Assembly (NCBI GenBank): GCA_963773605.1
Contig: CAVZBT010000007.1
Location: 62,001 to 126,000, forward strand
Direction of reading: 5' to 3'
Length of the DNA: 64,000 bases
Origin: CAVZBT01 sp963773605
GTDB taxonomy: Bacteria; Acidobacteriota; UBA6911
A program made the translations under genes and the position numbers. Positions within the stretch are counted from its first letter, which is position 1; each line of letters opens with the position of its first letter. Positions 8,730 to 17,549 of this stretch are shown here, one piece after another. The notes below the pieces were generated by a model, which was given only the letters and a program-made list of their open reading frames with translations, was not told the origin of the DNA and searched no databases.

Positions 8730-9863
8730 ATGAACGCGCGACAGCTGCAGGCCATTGCGAAGAAACACGGCACCCCCGTGGTCGTGATCGACCACGCCAC
8801 CATTCGCCGGAATTTCGCGAAGTACAGGAAACACCTGCCCAAGGTGCAGGCCTACTACGCGGTGAAAGCCAACCCGGCGCCGGAGATCGTGCGTACCCTC
8901 TACCAGTCTGGTGCGAGCTTCGATGTCGCCTCCCTGCCCGAGTTCATGCTGGTGTACGAAAACATCAAACATCTTCCCGCGAGGGAGCAGCAGGATTTCA
9001 TCTGGGACAAAATCGTCTTCGCCAACCCGACCAAGCCCAAGGAGACCCTTCAGGCACTCGACCCTTACCGGCCGCTCGTGACCTTCGACAACGCGAACGA
9101 GCTGCACAAAATCAAACAGCACGCCCCGAACGCAGGGGTGGTCCTGCGGCTGCGCGTCCCGAACACCGGCTCAATGGTGGAACTCTCCTCGAAATTCGGC
9201 TGCGACCCGGGAGAAGCGGTCGATCTGATCCTTGAGGCGTTCCGAATCGGGCTCATGGTCGAGGGACTCAGTTTCCACGTCGGCAGCCAGTGCACGAATT
9301 TCGACAATTTCGTCCAGGCGCTCAACATGGCGGCGGCGGTGATGCGCGAATCGGCGGCCCGGGGCCGTGCGCTGCAGATCCTGGACATCGGCGGCGGATT
9401 TCCTGTGCCCTACGACCGCCACGTGAAACCGTTCAGCCTCCTGGCGCGCAAGATCAATGCCGAGGTCAACCGGCTCTTCCCTGAAGACATCCAGATCCTC
9501 GCGGAGCCAGGGAGGTTCCTGGTCGCGACGGCAGCCACGCTGGTCGCAAGGATCATAGGCAAGGCGGTCCGAGACGGGAAGACCTGCTACTTCATCGACG
9601 ACAGCGTCTACCACACGTTCTCGGGCATCATCTTCGACCACTGCCAGTATCACATCAAGGCGTTCAAGGGGGGCAAGCCCGAGATCTGCTCCGTCTTCGG
9701 CCAGACCTGCGACGGGCTCGACACGATCTCCCATTCGGAGGAGCTGCCCGAGCTGGAAATCGAAGACCTGGTGTACTCCGAAAACATCGGGGCCTACAGC
9801 AATGCCTCCTCGACCTGGTTTAACGGCTTTCCGCCGGCCAAAGTCGTTCACATCAATGAGTGA
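8730..9863 (+). CDS. ornithine/lysine decarboxylase-type fold-III PLP enzyme
   Basis: A 377-residue fold-III (alanine-racemase-like) PLP decarboxylase close to eukaryotic-type ornithine decarboxylases. The PLP lysine is in YYAVKANP (about residue 49). Other family marks are GASFDVAS, IVFANPTKP, VTFDNANEL, VVLRLRVPN, SSKFGCD, SFHVGSQC, DIGGGFPV, ILAEPGRFLVA, and FGQTCDGLDT carrying the active-site Cys contributed across the dimer. It should make putrescine (or cadaverine) for the upstream DHS-like enzyme. AGATTTCC gives a weak ribosome-binding site, and coupling to the upstream stop (17 bases away) is likely. Substrate preference between ornithine, lysine and carboxyspermidine is not certain; length and motifs fit ornithine best. 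Confidence 0.88.
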   Translation: MNARQLQAIAKKHGTPVVVIDHATIRRNFAKYRKHLPKVQAYYAVKANPAPEIVRTLYQSGASFDVASLPEFMLVYENIKHLPAREQQDFIWDKIVFANPTKPKETLQALDPYRPLVTFDNANELHKIKQHAPNAGVVLRLRVPNTGSMVELSSKFGCDPGEAVDLILEAFRIGLMVEGLSFHVGSQCTNFDNFVQALNMAAAVMRESAARGRALQILDIGGGFPVPYDRHVKPFSLLARKINAEVNRLFPEDIQILAEPGRFLVATAATLVARIIGKAVRDGKTCYFIDDSVYHTFSGIIFDHCQYHIKAFKGGKPEICSVFGQTCDGLDTISHSEELPELEIEDLVYSENIGAYSNASSTWFNGFPPAKVVHINE

Positions 9864-9887
9864 ACCGGGCGTCGAGGGATCGGGGGC

Positions 9888-9907
9888 GTCGGGTTCCAAA
9901 ACCCGAC
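9888..9907. terminator. bidirectional hairpin between convergent genes
   Basis: GTCGGGTT, loop CCAA, AACCCGAC form a perfect 8-bp stem in the 67-base gap between the convergent decarboxylase and VWFA genes. No strong U-tract follows on either strand, so it may be a non-canonical terminator. Confidence 0.55.
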
Positions 9908-9930
9908 ACCCGACACCTAACCCCCGCCCC

Positions 9931-10902
9931 TTAGTATTTTTCGAGCGGGAGGCGGACCTGGACGTTTTTCGACTTGCACTTCAACGACAGGCGATGGGGG
10001 CCGGACGCTGAGGGAGCCAGAAACGAATACTTGCCATTGAGATCCCGCGCGACGTGGATGAAGTTAAAGGTCAGGGCGCCGCGGCCGGTGTTCTCCCGGG
10101 ACAGTCGCAGGATGTCCGAGCCCGGGACGAGCGCACCGAATACCGACGCCACCCCCCCGGTCCTGCGCGCCAGTTCGAAGTAGTCGGCGAGCCAGCTGCC
10201 GTAACGCGGACGCGGAACGAACACCGGGTAGACAAAGACGCGCTCCAGCGCCATCTTCGCGAACACAGGCGATCGTCTGATCTCGGGGTTGACGTTGCCG
10301 TCCGACAGGATGACTATTGCCTTGCGGACATCCCGCCCGGCCAGCCCTGGCTCGTGGGCCGCGAAGTCCGCAAGCTCGTCCGCGGCATAGCCCAGCGCAT
10401 TGATCACGCCACCACGCCCCAGCCTCACGGTCTCCCCGGCCCGTCCGGCGCTCAACTCGGTTCGGGTCCGGGCAAACCGCCGAAACGCGTCGCGCAATGC
10501 GGCGCCGTTGTGCGCGATCGGGGCAAGGGTCTCCAACCGGTCGCTGACCAGCTTCACCCCGATGGCCGACGCGGGATGGAAGAGGGCGAAGATTGCATCC
10601 GCAGCGTCGGACTGGCCCTCAATCATCCTGGCGTCGACGCTCGGGTTGAAATCGATCAGCACCCATGCCACCAGCGGGACGCTTTTGTCCGCCTGGTTGA
10701 GACCGGCGCGAAAGCCCTCCAATTCGGCGCGGCGCCCGTCGATGCGGAGTTCGAAATCCGACGCGGTGAGCCCGAGCACCGGCCTTTCGGATTGATTGAG
10801 CGCCGAGAACCAGACGCGCTGCGGGTCCGACCCGGCTTGAAGGGCCGCGAGAAGCACCAGGCCCGAAATGAAGGGGAGACCCCCAGCGGCACATTGAATC
10901 AT
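9931..10902 (-). CDS. secreted VWFA-like domain protein of the Acidobacteria-typical family
   Basis: A 323-residue protein starting with a signal peptide (GGLPFISGLVLLAALQAG) and carrying the VWFA-related domain found in many copies in Acidobacteria. Visible segments are RVWFSALNQSERPVLGLTA near residue 30, DFELRIDGRRAELEGF, the strand VAWVLIDFNPSV where the MIDAS DxSxS would be (here D-F-N-P-S, so metal binding is doubtful), RKAIVILSDGNVN, and a C-terminal NFIHVARDLNGKYSF..SGPHRLSL domain. An upstream in-frame start exists, but ATG 10902 begins the signal peptide. It is divergent from the esterase gene at 11033. The function is unknown; secreted protein-protein interaction is likely. Confidence 0.8.
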   Translation of the reverse strand: MIQCAAGGLPFISGLVLLAALQAGSDPQRVWFSALNQSERPVLGLTASDFELRIDGRRAELEGFRAGLNQADKSVPLVAWVLIDFNPSVDARMIEGQSDAADAIFALFHPASAIGVKLVSDRLETLAPIAHNGAALRDAFRRFARTRTELSAGRAGETVRLGRGGVINALGYAADELADFAAHEPGLAGRDVRKAIVILSDGNVNPEIRRSPVFAKMALERVFVYPVFVPRPRYGSWLADYFELARRTGGVASVFGALVPGSDILRLSRENTGRGALTFNFIHVARDLNGKYSFLAPSASGPHRLSLKCKSKNVQVRLPLEKY

Positions 10903-11032
10903 CGCATTAGAGACACGCGTGGCACCGATCCCCGGAGACGTGCGGTCCAAGTTGTGTTTACAAACCGCGTGCCCACGATTGTAGAATGGGCGCTCACGCG
11001 AGCACAATCCGATTCCGGACTTGGAGGCACAC

Positions 11033-12358
11033 ATGAGATCGGCAACTGCACGGTGGTTCGTTTTCTTATGCGCGGTTCTGCTTGCCGCGCCTGGCGTCGT
11101 CTCACAGGATTTGACGGGCCAGGTACAGGTCCGCGTGCAACTCGACCACCCCGACTGGACCTATGCCCCCGGCCAGCCGGTACGCTTCCGCATCTCGGCG
11201 GTGCGTGACGGGCAGCCGCTCCGGGGGGCGCGCGTATCGGTCAGGATCGGTCCGGAGATGTTGTCTCCCAAAATCGAGCAGACCGTAGACCTGCCGGCCG
11301 AGGGCACCACCATCGACGGCGGCACGATGAACGGGCCCGGCTTTCTCCGCTGCATCGCTTCGCTCGATTACGAGGGAAGGAGCTACCGTGGTCTGGCGAC
11401 CGCAGGATTCCAGCCCGAGGCTATCCGACCCACAACCGAGGATCCGGGAGATTTCGACTCGTTCTGGGCGGGGGCAAAAGCGGCGCTGGCAAAAGTCCCC
11501 CTCGATGCGCGCCTCACGCCTCTGCCCGACTACGGCACTTCAACGGTGGAGGTCTACCACGTCAACCTACAGAACATCGGGGACGGGGCGCCGAGCCGCC
11601 TCTATGGGATCCTCTGCCAGCCGCGCGCCGAGGGGAAGTACCCGGCGGTCCTGGGCGTTCCGGGCGCCGGAGTGCGGCCGTACCGCGGGATGGTCGATTT
11701 GGCGGAGAAAGGCCTGATCACGTTTCAGATCGGCATACACGGGTTGCCGGTGAACCTCGACCCGGCCGTCTACGAGTCACTGCGCGTGGGCGCGCTGGCC
11801 GGGTACCCCGGGTTCGGGCTGGACAGCCGCACCCGCTACTATTACTACCGCGTGTACCTCGGCTGTGTCCGCGCCAACGACTTCCTCGTCGGCCTGCCCC
11901 AATGGGACGGCAGCAACCTTCTCGTGACGGGCGGCAGCCAGGGCGGGGCGCTCTCGATCGTGACCGCCGGGCTCGATCCCCGCGTCAAAGGGCTAGCGGC
12001 CTATTACCCGGCCCTGTCGGACGTCACGGGATACCTGAACGGACGCGCCGGGGGCTGGCCGCACATCTTCCGGTCCGAACAGGACCCGACCCTGCGGATG
12101 AAAGAGAAGGTCGAGACCTCGCGCTACTACGACGTGGTGAACTTCGCCCGCCGCGTGCGCGTGCCCGGTCTGTACACGTGGGGTTTTAACGACGAGACGT
12201 GCCCGCCCACCTCGATGTACTCCGCTTACAACGTCATTCCTGGGGCGAAAAAGCTCCTGCTGGCGCTGGAGACCGGCCACGGGAGCGTGCCCGAGCAGGT
12301 GGACCGGGTCAACCGCTGGATCGAGGACTTCCTCAAGAGCGGCGGCGCACAACACTGA
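11033..12358 (+). CDS. exported acetyl-xylan-esterase-like (AXE1/cephalosporin-C deacetylase) hydrolase
   Basis: A 441-residue exported alpha/beta hydrolase. It has a signal peptide (WFVFLCAVLLAAPGVVS), an N-terminal immunoglobulin-like beta region (about 25-125), then an AXE1-type catalytic domain from about 130 (DFDSFWAGAKAAL). The nucleophile is in TGGSQGG (Ser about residue 305), the acid Asp is likely in TWGFNDETCPP, and the His in LETGHGSVPEQ. Family members remove acetyl groups from xylan or other carbohydrates. GGAGG sits 5 bases upstream of ATG 11033. The aquaglyceroporin gene begins 22 bases after its stop, so the two may be co-transcribed, although no functional link is obvious. 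The ester specificity is inferred only from the family. Confidence 0.87.
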   Translation: MRSATARWFVFLCAVLLAAPGVVSQDLTGQVQVRVQLDHPDWTYAPGQPVRFRISAVRDGQPLRGARVSVRIGPEMLSPKIEQTVDLPAEGTTIDGGTMNGPGFLRCIASLDYEGRSYRGLATAGFQPEAIRPTTEDPGDFDSFWAGAKAALAKVPLDARLTPLPDYGTSTVEVYHVNLQNIGDGAPSRLYGILCQPRAEGKYPAVLGVPGAGVRPYRGMVDLAEKGLITFQIGIHGLPVNLDPAVYESLRVGALAGYPGFGLDSRTRYYYYRVYLGCVRANDFLVGLPQWDGSNLLVTGGSQGGALSIVTAGLDPRVKGLAAYYPALSDVTGYLNGRAGGWPHIFRSEQDPTLRMKEKVETSRYYDVVNFARRVRVPGLYTWGFNDETCPPTSMYSAYNVIPGAKKLLLALETGHGSVPEQVDRVNRWIEDFLKSGGAQH

Positions 12359-12380
12359 TCAAGACGGAGTGGAATTTCAC

Positions 12381-13172
12381 ATGGCCCCTGATAACCTCAG
12401 ACGAGAGCTGTACGCAGAATTCCTGGGCACCATGGTGCTGATCCTGTTCGGGGCCGGCGTCGTCGCCCAGAACATCCTCAGCGAGGGCAGGAACGGGAGC
12501 TACCTGGCCATCAACATCGGATGGGGACTAGGGGTCGCCATGGGAGTGTACATCGCCGGCGGCGTCTCCGGCGCCCACCTCAATCCGGCGGTAAGCCTGG
12601 CACTCGCCTTCCGGAAAACATTCCCATGGCGCAAGGTCCTCCCGTACTCGCTCGCCCAGACGGCGGGCGCCTTTGCGGCGTCCGCCGTGGTGTTCTCGGT
12701 GTACCACGAAGCCTTCCGGGCGTTCGACGGGGGCGTGCGCGTCGTGACCGGGGCGAAGGCCACGGCCGCGATATTCGCCACCTACCCAGCCCCGTTCCTG
12801 TCGACCTTCGGCGGGTTCATCGACCAGGTCGTGGGGAGCGCGATTCTCCTCCTGGTCATCTGTGCGCTGGGAGATGCGCGCAACACGGCGCCTGCCGCCA
12901 ACGTGGGGCCGCTGCTGACGGGCCTGCTCGTCGTCGGCATCGGGATGTGTTTCGGATTCAACTGCGGCTATGCCATCAACCCCGCGCGCGACCTCGGGCC
13001 GCGCCTGTTCACTTCGCTGGCAGGCTGGGGTAGCGAGGTTTTCCGGACCGGCCATTTCTGGTTCTGGGTCCCCGTCACCGCTCCGCTTGCAGGCGGCATC
13101 GCCGGGACCTGGATCTATGATGCGCTCATCGGCAGACACCTGGAGGGAAGAGGCGCGCAGGCGGCGGGCTGA
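12381..13172 (+). CDS. MIP family channel, glycerol facilitator (GlpF) type
   Basis: A 263-residue six-helix major intrinsic protein. Both pore half-helix motifs are intact: HLNPAVS (Asn 68) and AINPARD (Asn 200). The Asp directly after the second NPAR is the classical mark of glycerol-conducting aquaglyceroporins rather than water-only channels. The start at ATG 12381 is supported by GGAGTGG upstream; a GTG at 12369 would add four residues. It sits in the inner membrane and passes glycerol or other small neutral solutes. No glycerol kinase or dehydrogenase is next to it; the upstream neighbour is a deacetylase and the downstream one is the convergent RND pump. Confidence 0.93.
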   Translation: MAPDNLRRELYAEFLGTMVLILFGAGVVAQNILSEGRNGSYLAINIGWGLGVAMGVYIAGGVSGAHLNPAVSLALAFRKTFPWRKVLPYSLAQTAGAFAASAVVFSVYHEAFRAFDGGVRVVTGAKATAAIFATYPAPFLSTFGGFIDQVVGSAILLLVICALGDARNTAPAANVGPLLTGLLVVGIGMCFGFNCGYAINPARDLGPRLFTSLAGWGSEVFRTGHFWFWVPVTAPLAGGIAGTWIYDALIGRHLEGRGAQAAG

Positions 13173-13197
13173 ACCTTAGCGCCGTCCCCCTCCCGGG

Positions 13198-16100
13198 TCA
13201 CTTTTGAGGGAGGCTCGCGCGGCGCAGTGCCGGCTCCGCGAGCGCTTCGTTATTGCGGGAGTCCGCGCCCTCGCCGGCACCGCCCGGCTGGTGCCGTCTG
13301 CGTCCCGAAGTGAGTTTGCCGGTCAGATCGTCGAGCAGCGAATACATCACCGGGACCGCAACGAGGGTCAGGAGCGTCGAGGTGATGAGCCCGCCAATGA
13401 CCGCCCGCGCCATCGGGGCCCGGATCTCGGATCCCGCGCCGATTTCGAAGGCAAGCGGGAGCATCCCGAAAATCATCGCCAGCGTCGTCATCACGATCGG
13501 TCTGAACCGGGTGCCGCCCGCCTTCACCAGCGCCGGATCGCGGCTCGTGCCGTCCCTGCGCAGCCTGTTCGTGTAGTCGATCAGCAGGATGGCGTTTTTC
13601 GTGACCAGCCCCATCAGCAGAATGAGCCCGATCATCGACATGATGTTCAGCGTGTCGCCCACGGCCCAGAGCATGGCCACGACGCCGATCAACGACAAGG
13701 GGAGCGACAGCATGATGGAAAACGGGTGGACGAAGCTGCCGAACTGGGAGGCCAGGATCAGGTATATGAAGACGATCGCCAGGATGAGCGCGTCGTAGAT
13801 GTAGCCGAAGCTCTCGACCATGTCCTCGCTCTGCCCCGTATAGGAAATCTCGAACCCCGGAGGTAAGTTCAACGCCGCCCCGGCTTGCTTGATGTCCTCG
13901 ATCACGTCCCCGAGCGGTCTTCCGGCCGTGTTGGCCGAAACCCGAACCTCGCGGATCATGTCCCTGTGACGGATCTGCGAGGAACTGGTGCCCCGTTGGA
14001 AACGCGTCACCTGGTCGACGGGGATCAGCAGGTCGTGCCCGGCCGCGTCTTTCTTTGTGCTGAGTATCTCGACGTGGCTGAGCGCTTCGAGCGAGCCCCT
14101 GTCCTGCGTGCTCAGCCGCACGCGCACGTCATAGGCGTCGCCGTCGGCGTCCTCGTATTGGGTCGCGACCTCTCCGTTCAGCAGCGCGCGGAGCGTAACG
14201 GCGAGCGCGTCGAGCCGGATACCGAGGTCGGAGGCGACCTTCCGGTCGATCCGGACCTTGACCTCGGGCTTGTCGCGGTCAAGGCTGCGGTCGACGTCCG
14301 CCGTCCCGGGAACCGTGCGGACCAGCGCCGCGATCTGGGCCGACAGGCGGTCCAGCTCGGCCAGGTCCGGCCCGCGCACGCTGATCTGGATCGGCTTGGC
14401 ATCCCCCATCTCTTCGACGTCCTCGACGCTGGTGATCGCCCGCCCGTAGGACGCGAACTCGCGGCGCAGGGTGGTGCGGAATTCCTGGAACCCGACCTGG
14501 CGCTCTTCCTTCGGCTTCAGTTTGACATAGACGAGCCCTTCGTTGAGTGCGCCCGAGGCGTTGGCGCCGATGGTGGCGAAGGTGTAGCTGACCCCGGGCT
14601 GGTTCCGGATGTTCCGTACGAGGTCGCGGGCTACGTCTTCGGTCTGCTCCAGGCTGCTGCCCGGAGCCGTCTTGAACGACACCTGCAACTCACCGCGGTC
14701 GTACTCCGGGAAGAACGACGTCCCAAGGTGCGGGAACACGGCCAGGCTGGCGAAGAAAAGCAGCAGCGCTGTGGACATGACAAGCCAGCGATGGCGCAGC
14801 GATAACGCGATGGAGCGCTCGTACCGGAGGTGCAGGTTGTCGAACCACCGGTCGAACACGGCCAGCAGCCGCGCCAGACCTCGCCTCCGGATCCCTTCCT
14901 CGATGGCAGGATCGTACCAGCGCGACGACAGCATCGGGTCCATCGTGAACGAAACGAACAGCGAGACCAGAACGGCGAACGCGATCGTGATCCCGAACTC
15001 GTAGAAGAACCGGCCGACGATGCCGCCCATGAAGGCCACCGGAACGAACACCGCGATGATGGAGAAGGTCGTCGCCATCACGGCCACCCCGATTTCCGAG
15101 GTCCCGATCCGGGCCGCCTCGTAGTGGCTGCGCCCGTGCTGCATGTGCCGGACGATGTTTTCCCGCACGACAATGGCGTCGTCGATGAGGAGCCCGACCG
15201 CAAGCGAGAGCCCCATGAGGGTCAGCATGTTCAGGGTGAACCCGAGGGCCCGCATCACGAGAAACGCCGCAATAATGGACACCGGCAAGGTCAGGCCCGT
15301 GATGACGGTGCTGCGCCAGCTGTTGAGGAACAGGAACACGACCAGGACCGTGAACACGCCGCCGAGGAGCAGCGTGGTCTGCACGTCTTCGACCGCGTCG
15401 CGGATGAACAACGACATGTCCTTGACCACCCGGATCGTCGTCTGGCCGGGCAGTTCGCGGTTCAGCTTCGGCAGCTCCGCCTTGACGGACTCCGCGACGT
15501 CGACCGTGTTGCCGCCCGACTGCTTCCGGATTTCGAGCGCAAGGGCGCGCCGGCCATCGATCAGGGCCAGGGTGCGTTGCTCTTCGTAGCCGTCGGCGAT
15601 TGAGGCGACTTCCCGCAGGTAGACCGGCACCCCGCGAATGGTCTTGACGATCAGATCCTGAAAGGCCTGCGGCTGGACGAACTTGCCTTCCACCCGCACC
15701 AGCTCTTCGATCGGCCCCTGCGTGATTTTGCCCGCAGGGACCTCCAGGTTTTCGCCCCGCACCGCGGCGACCACCTCGGGCACCGTGAGGTTGTAGGATT
15801 TCAGCCGGTCCGGGTCGAGCAGGATCTGAATTTCGCGGCGCTGACCGCCGACGATCGTGAGCGATCCCACGCCTTCGACGTTTTCCAGCCGCTTCTTGAT
15901 GATCTTCTCCGCAAGGCTCGTGAGCTGCTTGGGCGTGTACTGCGTCGAGGTCACCGAGAGCGAGAGGATCGGCAGGTCCGCCGGGTCCAGGCGCTGGATC
16001 ACGGGCTCTTCCACTCCGGCCGGAAACTGATTGCGCAAGGCGCTCACTTTGCTCCGGACATCCTGCGCCGCGGTGTGGATGTTGGTGCCCAGCTTGAATT

Positions 16101-16380
16101 CGGCGACGATCGACGAGTATCCCTCGGTGCTGATCGACGTGATGTGCCGCAGCCCCTCGACAGAGTTGATCGTTTCCTCGATGCGCTTGGTGACTTCGGT
16201 CTCGACGGTCTCCGGCGCGACGCCGGGGTAGACGGTCCCGATGCTGACGACAGGCAGGTCGACGTTGGGGAACAGGTCGGTCGACAGCTCCTTGTACGAA
16301 AAGAGCCCAAGCACCACGAGGGCGGCCATCATCATGGTCGCAAAAACCGGCTGCTTGATCGACAGGTCGGAAAGAAACAT
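13198..16380 (-). CDS. RND efflux pump, HAE1/AcrB-type inner-membrane transporter
   Basis: A 1060-residue proton-driven RND transporter, the last gene of a tetR-tolC-MFP-RND operon. Twelve membrane helices in the usual 1+5+1+5 layout are readable, beginning FATMMMAALVVLGLFSY. The proton-relay pair is in helix 4 (LLIDDAIVVREN, two adjacent Asp), and helix 10 carries the conserved Lys region (LMGLVTKNAILLIDY). Porter-domain signatures include VYPGVAPETVE and RRIEETINSVEGL-like text. The length is normal for HAE1. ATG 16380 lies 5 bases after the fusion-protein stop; a GTG at 16389 overlapping that stop is an alternative. Substrates are probably hydrophobic drugs or detergents, judged by family only. 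Confidence 0.94.
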   Translation of the reverse strand: MFLSDLSIKQPVFATMMMAALVVLGLFSYKELSTDLFPNVDLPVVSIGTVYPGVAPETVETEVTKRIEETINSVEGLRHITSISTEGYSSIVAEFKLGTNIHTAAQDVRSKVSALRNQFPAGVEEPVIQRLDPADLPILSLSVTSTQYTPKQLTSLAEKIIKKRLENVEGVGSLTIVGGQRREIQILLDPDRLKSYNLTVPEVVAAVRGENLEVPAGKITQGPIEELVRVEGKFVQPQAFQDLIVKTIRGVPVYLREVASIADGYEEQRTLALIDGRRALALEIRKQSGGNTVDVAESVKAELPKLNRELPGQTTIRVVKDMSLFIRDAVEDVQTTLLLGGVFTVLVVFLFLNSWRSTVITGLTLPVSIIAAFLVMRALGFTLNMLTLMGLSLAVGLLIDDAIVVRENIVRHMQHGRSHYEAARIGTSEIGVAVMATTFSIIAVFVPVAFMGGIVGRFFYEFGITIAFAVLVSLFVSFTMDPMLSSRWYDPAIEEGIRRRGLARLLAVFDRWFDNLHLRYERSIALSLRHRWLVMSTALLLFFASLAVFPHLGTSFFPEYDRGELQVSFKTAPGSSLEQTEDVARDLVRNIRNQPGVSYTFATIGANASGALNEGLVYVKLKPKEERQVGFQEFRTTLRREFASYGRAITSVEDVEEMGDAKPIQISVRGPDLAELDRLSAQIAALVRTVPGTADVDRSLDRDKPEVKVRIDRKVASDLGIRLDALAVTLRALLNGEVATQYEDADGDAYDVRVRLSTQDRGSLEALSHVEILSTKKDAAGHDLLIPVDQVTRFQRGTSSSQIRHRDMIREVRVSANTAGRPLGDVIEDIKQAGAALNLPPGFEISYTGQSEDMVESFGYIYDALILAIVFIYLILASQFGSFVHPFSIMLSLPLSLIGVVAMLWAVGDTLNIMSMIGLILLMGLVTKNAILLIDYTNRLRRDGTSRDPALVKAGGTRFRPIVMTTLAMIFGMLPLAFEIGAGSEIRAPMARAVIGGLITSTLLTLVAVPVMYSLLDDLTGKLTSGRRRHQPGGAGEGADSRNNEALAEPALRRASLPQK

Positions 16381-16385
16381 AGTTG

Positions 16386-17549
16386 TCACTGCCCCGCGTC
16401 GGATGAATTGATGAGCACTTTCACCGGGGAACCGTCTTTCAGAGCGGGTCCGATTTCCACGACGACCCACTCGCCCTGCTCGAGTCCCTCGACGACCCAG
16501 ATGCGATCCTCCTGGAGGCCCCCGATCTTCACGGCGCGCGCGTGCACGGCGTCGTTTTTCACCGTGTAGACCGAGCCGGAAGAGGAATCCTCCTGCCCAG
16601 CGATCAGGGCGGACCGGGGGACGATGAGCGCGTTGGGCTGCCGGCGCACCTCGACGACACCGCGCGCAAACATCCCGGCGCGCAATTCGCCGCCCGGGTT
16701 CTCGATGCGGAGCGCGACCTTCACGGACCGGCTGTCCGACTCGATCATGGGATTGATCGCCGACACCACACCCTGGAATTCGCGCGTCCCGAAGGTCGGG
16801 GTGGTGAACCGGGACCGCAGCCCGGGCCGTATTTCCGCAAGCCGGTAGGACGGTATCAGACAGTCCAACTCCAGACGGCTGTTGTCGACGATCGTGTAGA
16901 TGGACTGCGCGGGCCCGATCAGAGTCCCCTGGTCGACGAACTTCTTCTGCACGCGGCCGGCGGCGGGAGCCACGATGTGACAATCCCTGATGGCCTTCTC
17001 GGCGATCGAGATCGTCGTTTTAACCTGCTCGCGCTGGGCCTCGGCCAGCTGCAGCTGGGCTTCGGCCTCTCTCACCCCGTTCGTGGCCGCCTGGTGGTCC
17101 TTTTCGGTGATCCCGCCGGTGCGCAGCAGGTTGTCGGCGCGTGCCTGCTCACGCCGGGCGTGATCGAGGGTAACCTTGGCCCGTGCGACGCCCGCCTCGG
17201 CCACCGCCAAAGAGGCCAGCGCCTGCTCGTGCACCAGTCTGTAATTGACCGGATCGATCTCGGCGATCACCTCCCCCTTGCGCACGACGTCTCCTTCGAA
17301 CAGGTGAGCGTCGGTCAGCCGTCCGGCGACCTCGGACTTCACCTCGACGATCGACCGGGACCGGAGGCTGCCCGAAAACGGCACCGTGACCGTCCAGACC
17401 CCGGCCTCCACCGGGAGAGCCTTGACGACCAGCGGCGGCGGCTCCGCCGCTGCTGGGGCCAGTGCCGACCGGGCCTTGCACCCGGACAGGACAGCTCCGA
17501 GCGCCGCGAGCAGCGTGACCAGGGACAGGAATTCCTTTTGGGGCCTCAT
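16386..17549 (-). CDS. RND efflux periplasmic adaptor (membrane fusion) lipoprotein
   Basis: A 387-residue HlyD/AcrA-type adaptor. It begins with a lipoprotein signal (LVTLLAALGAVLSGC, lipobox Cys at about 23), followed by the first lipoyl half (VEVKSEVAGRLTDAHLFEGDVVRKGEVIAEID), an alpha-helical hairpin of heptad pattern (LASLAVAEAGVARAKVTLD to VKTTISIAEKAI), the second lipoyl half (CHIVAPAAGRVQKKFVDQGTLI), a beta-barrel and a membrane-proximal domain. It joins the RND pump to the TolC channel. Its ATG overlaps the stop of the tolC gene (ATGA at 17546-17549), showing translational coupling. Confidence 0.93.
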   Translation of the reverse strand: MRPQKEFLSLVTLLAALGAVLSGCKARSALAPAAAEPPPLVVKALPVEAGVWTVTVPFSGSLRSRSIVEVKSEVAGRLTDAHLFEGDVVRKGEVIAEIDPVNYRLVHEQALASLAVAEAGVARAKVTLDHARREQARADNLLRTGGITEKDHQAATNGVREAEAQLQLAEAQREQVKTTISIAEKAIRDCHIVAPAAGRVQKKFVDQGTLIGPAQSIYTIVDNSRLELDCLIPSYRLAEIRPGLRSRFTTPTFGTREFQGVVSAINPMIESDSRSVKVALRIENPGGELRAGMFARGVVEVRRQPNALIVPRSALIAGQEDSSSGSVYTVKNDAVHARAVKIGGLQEDRIWVVEGLEQGEWVVVEIGPALKDGSPVKVLINSSDAGQ

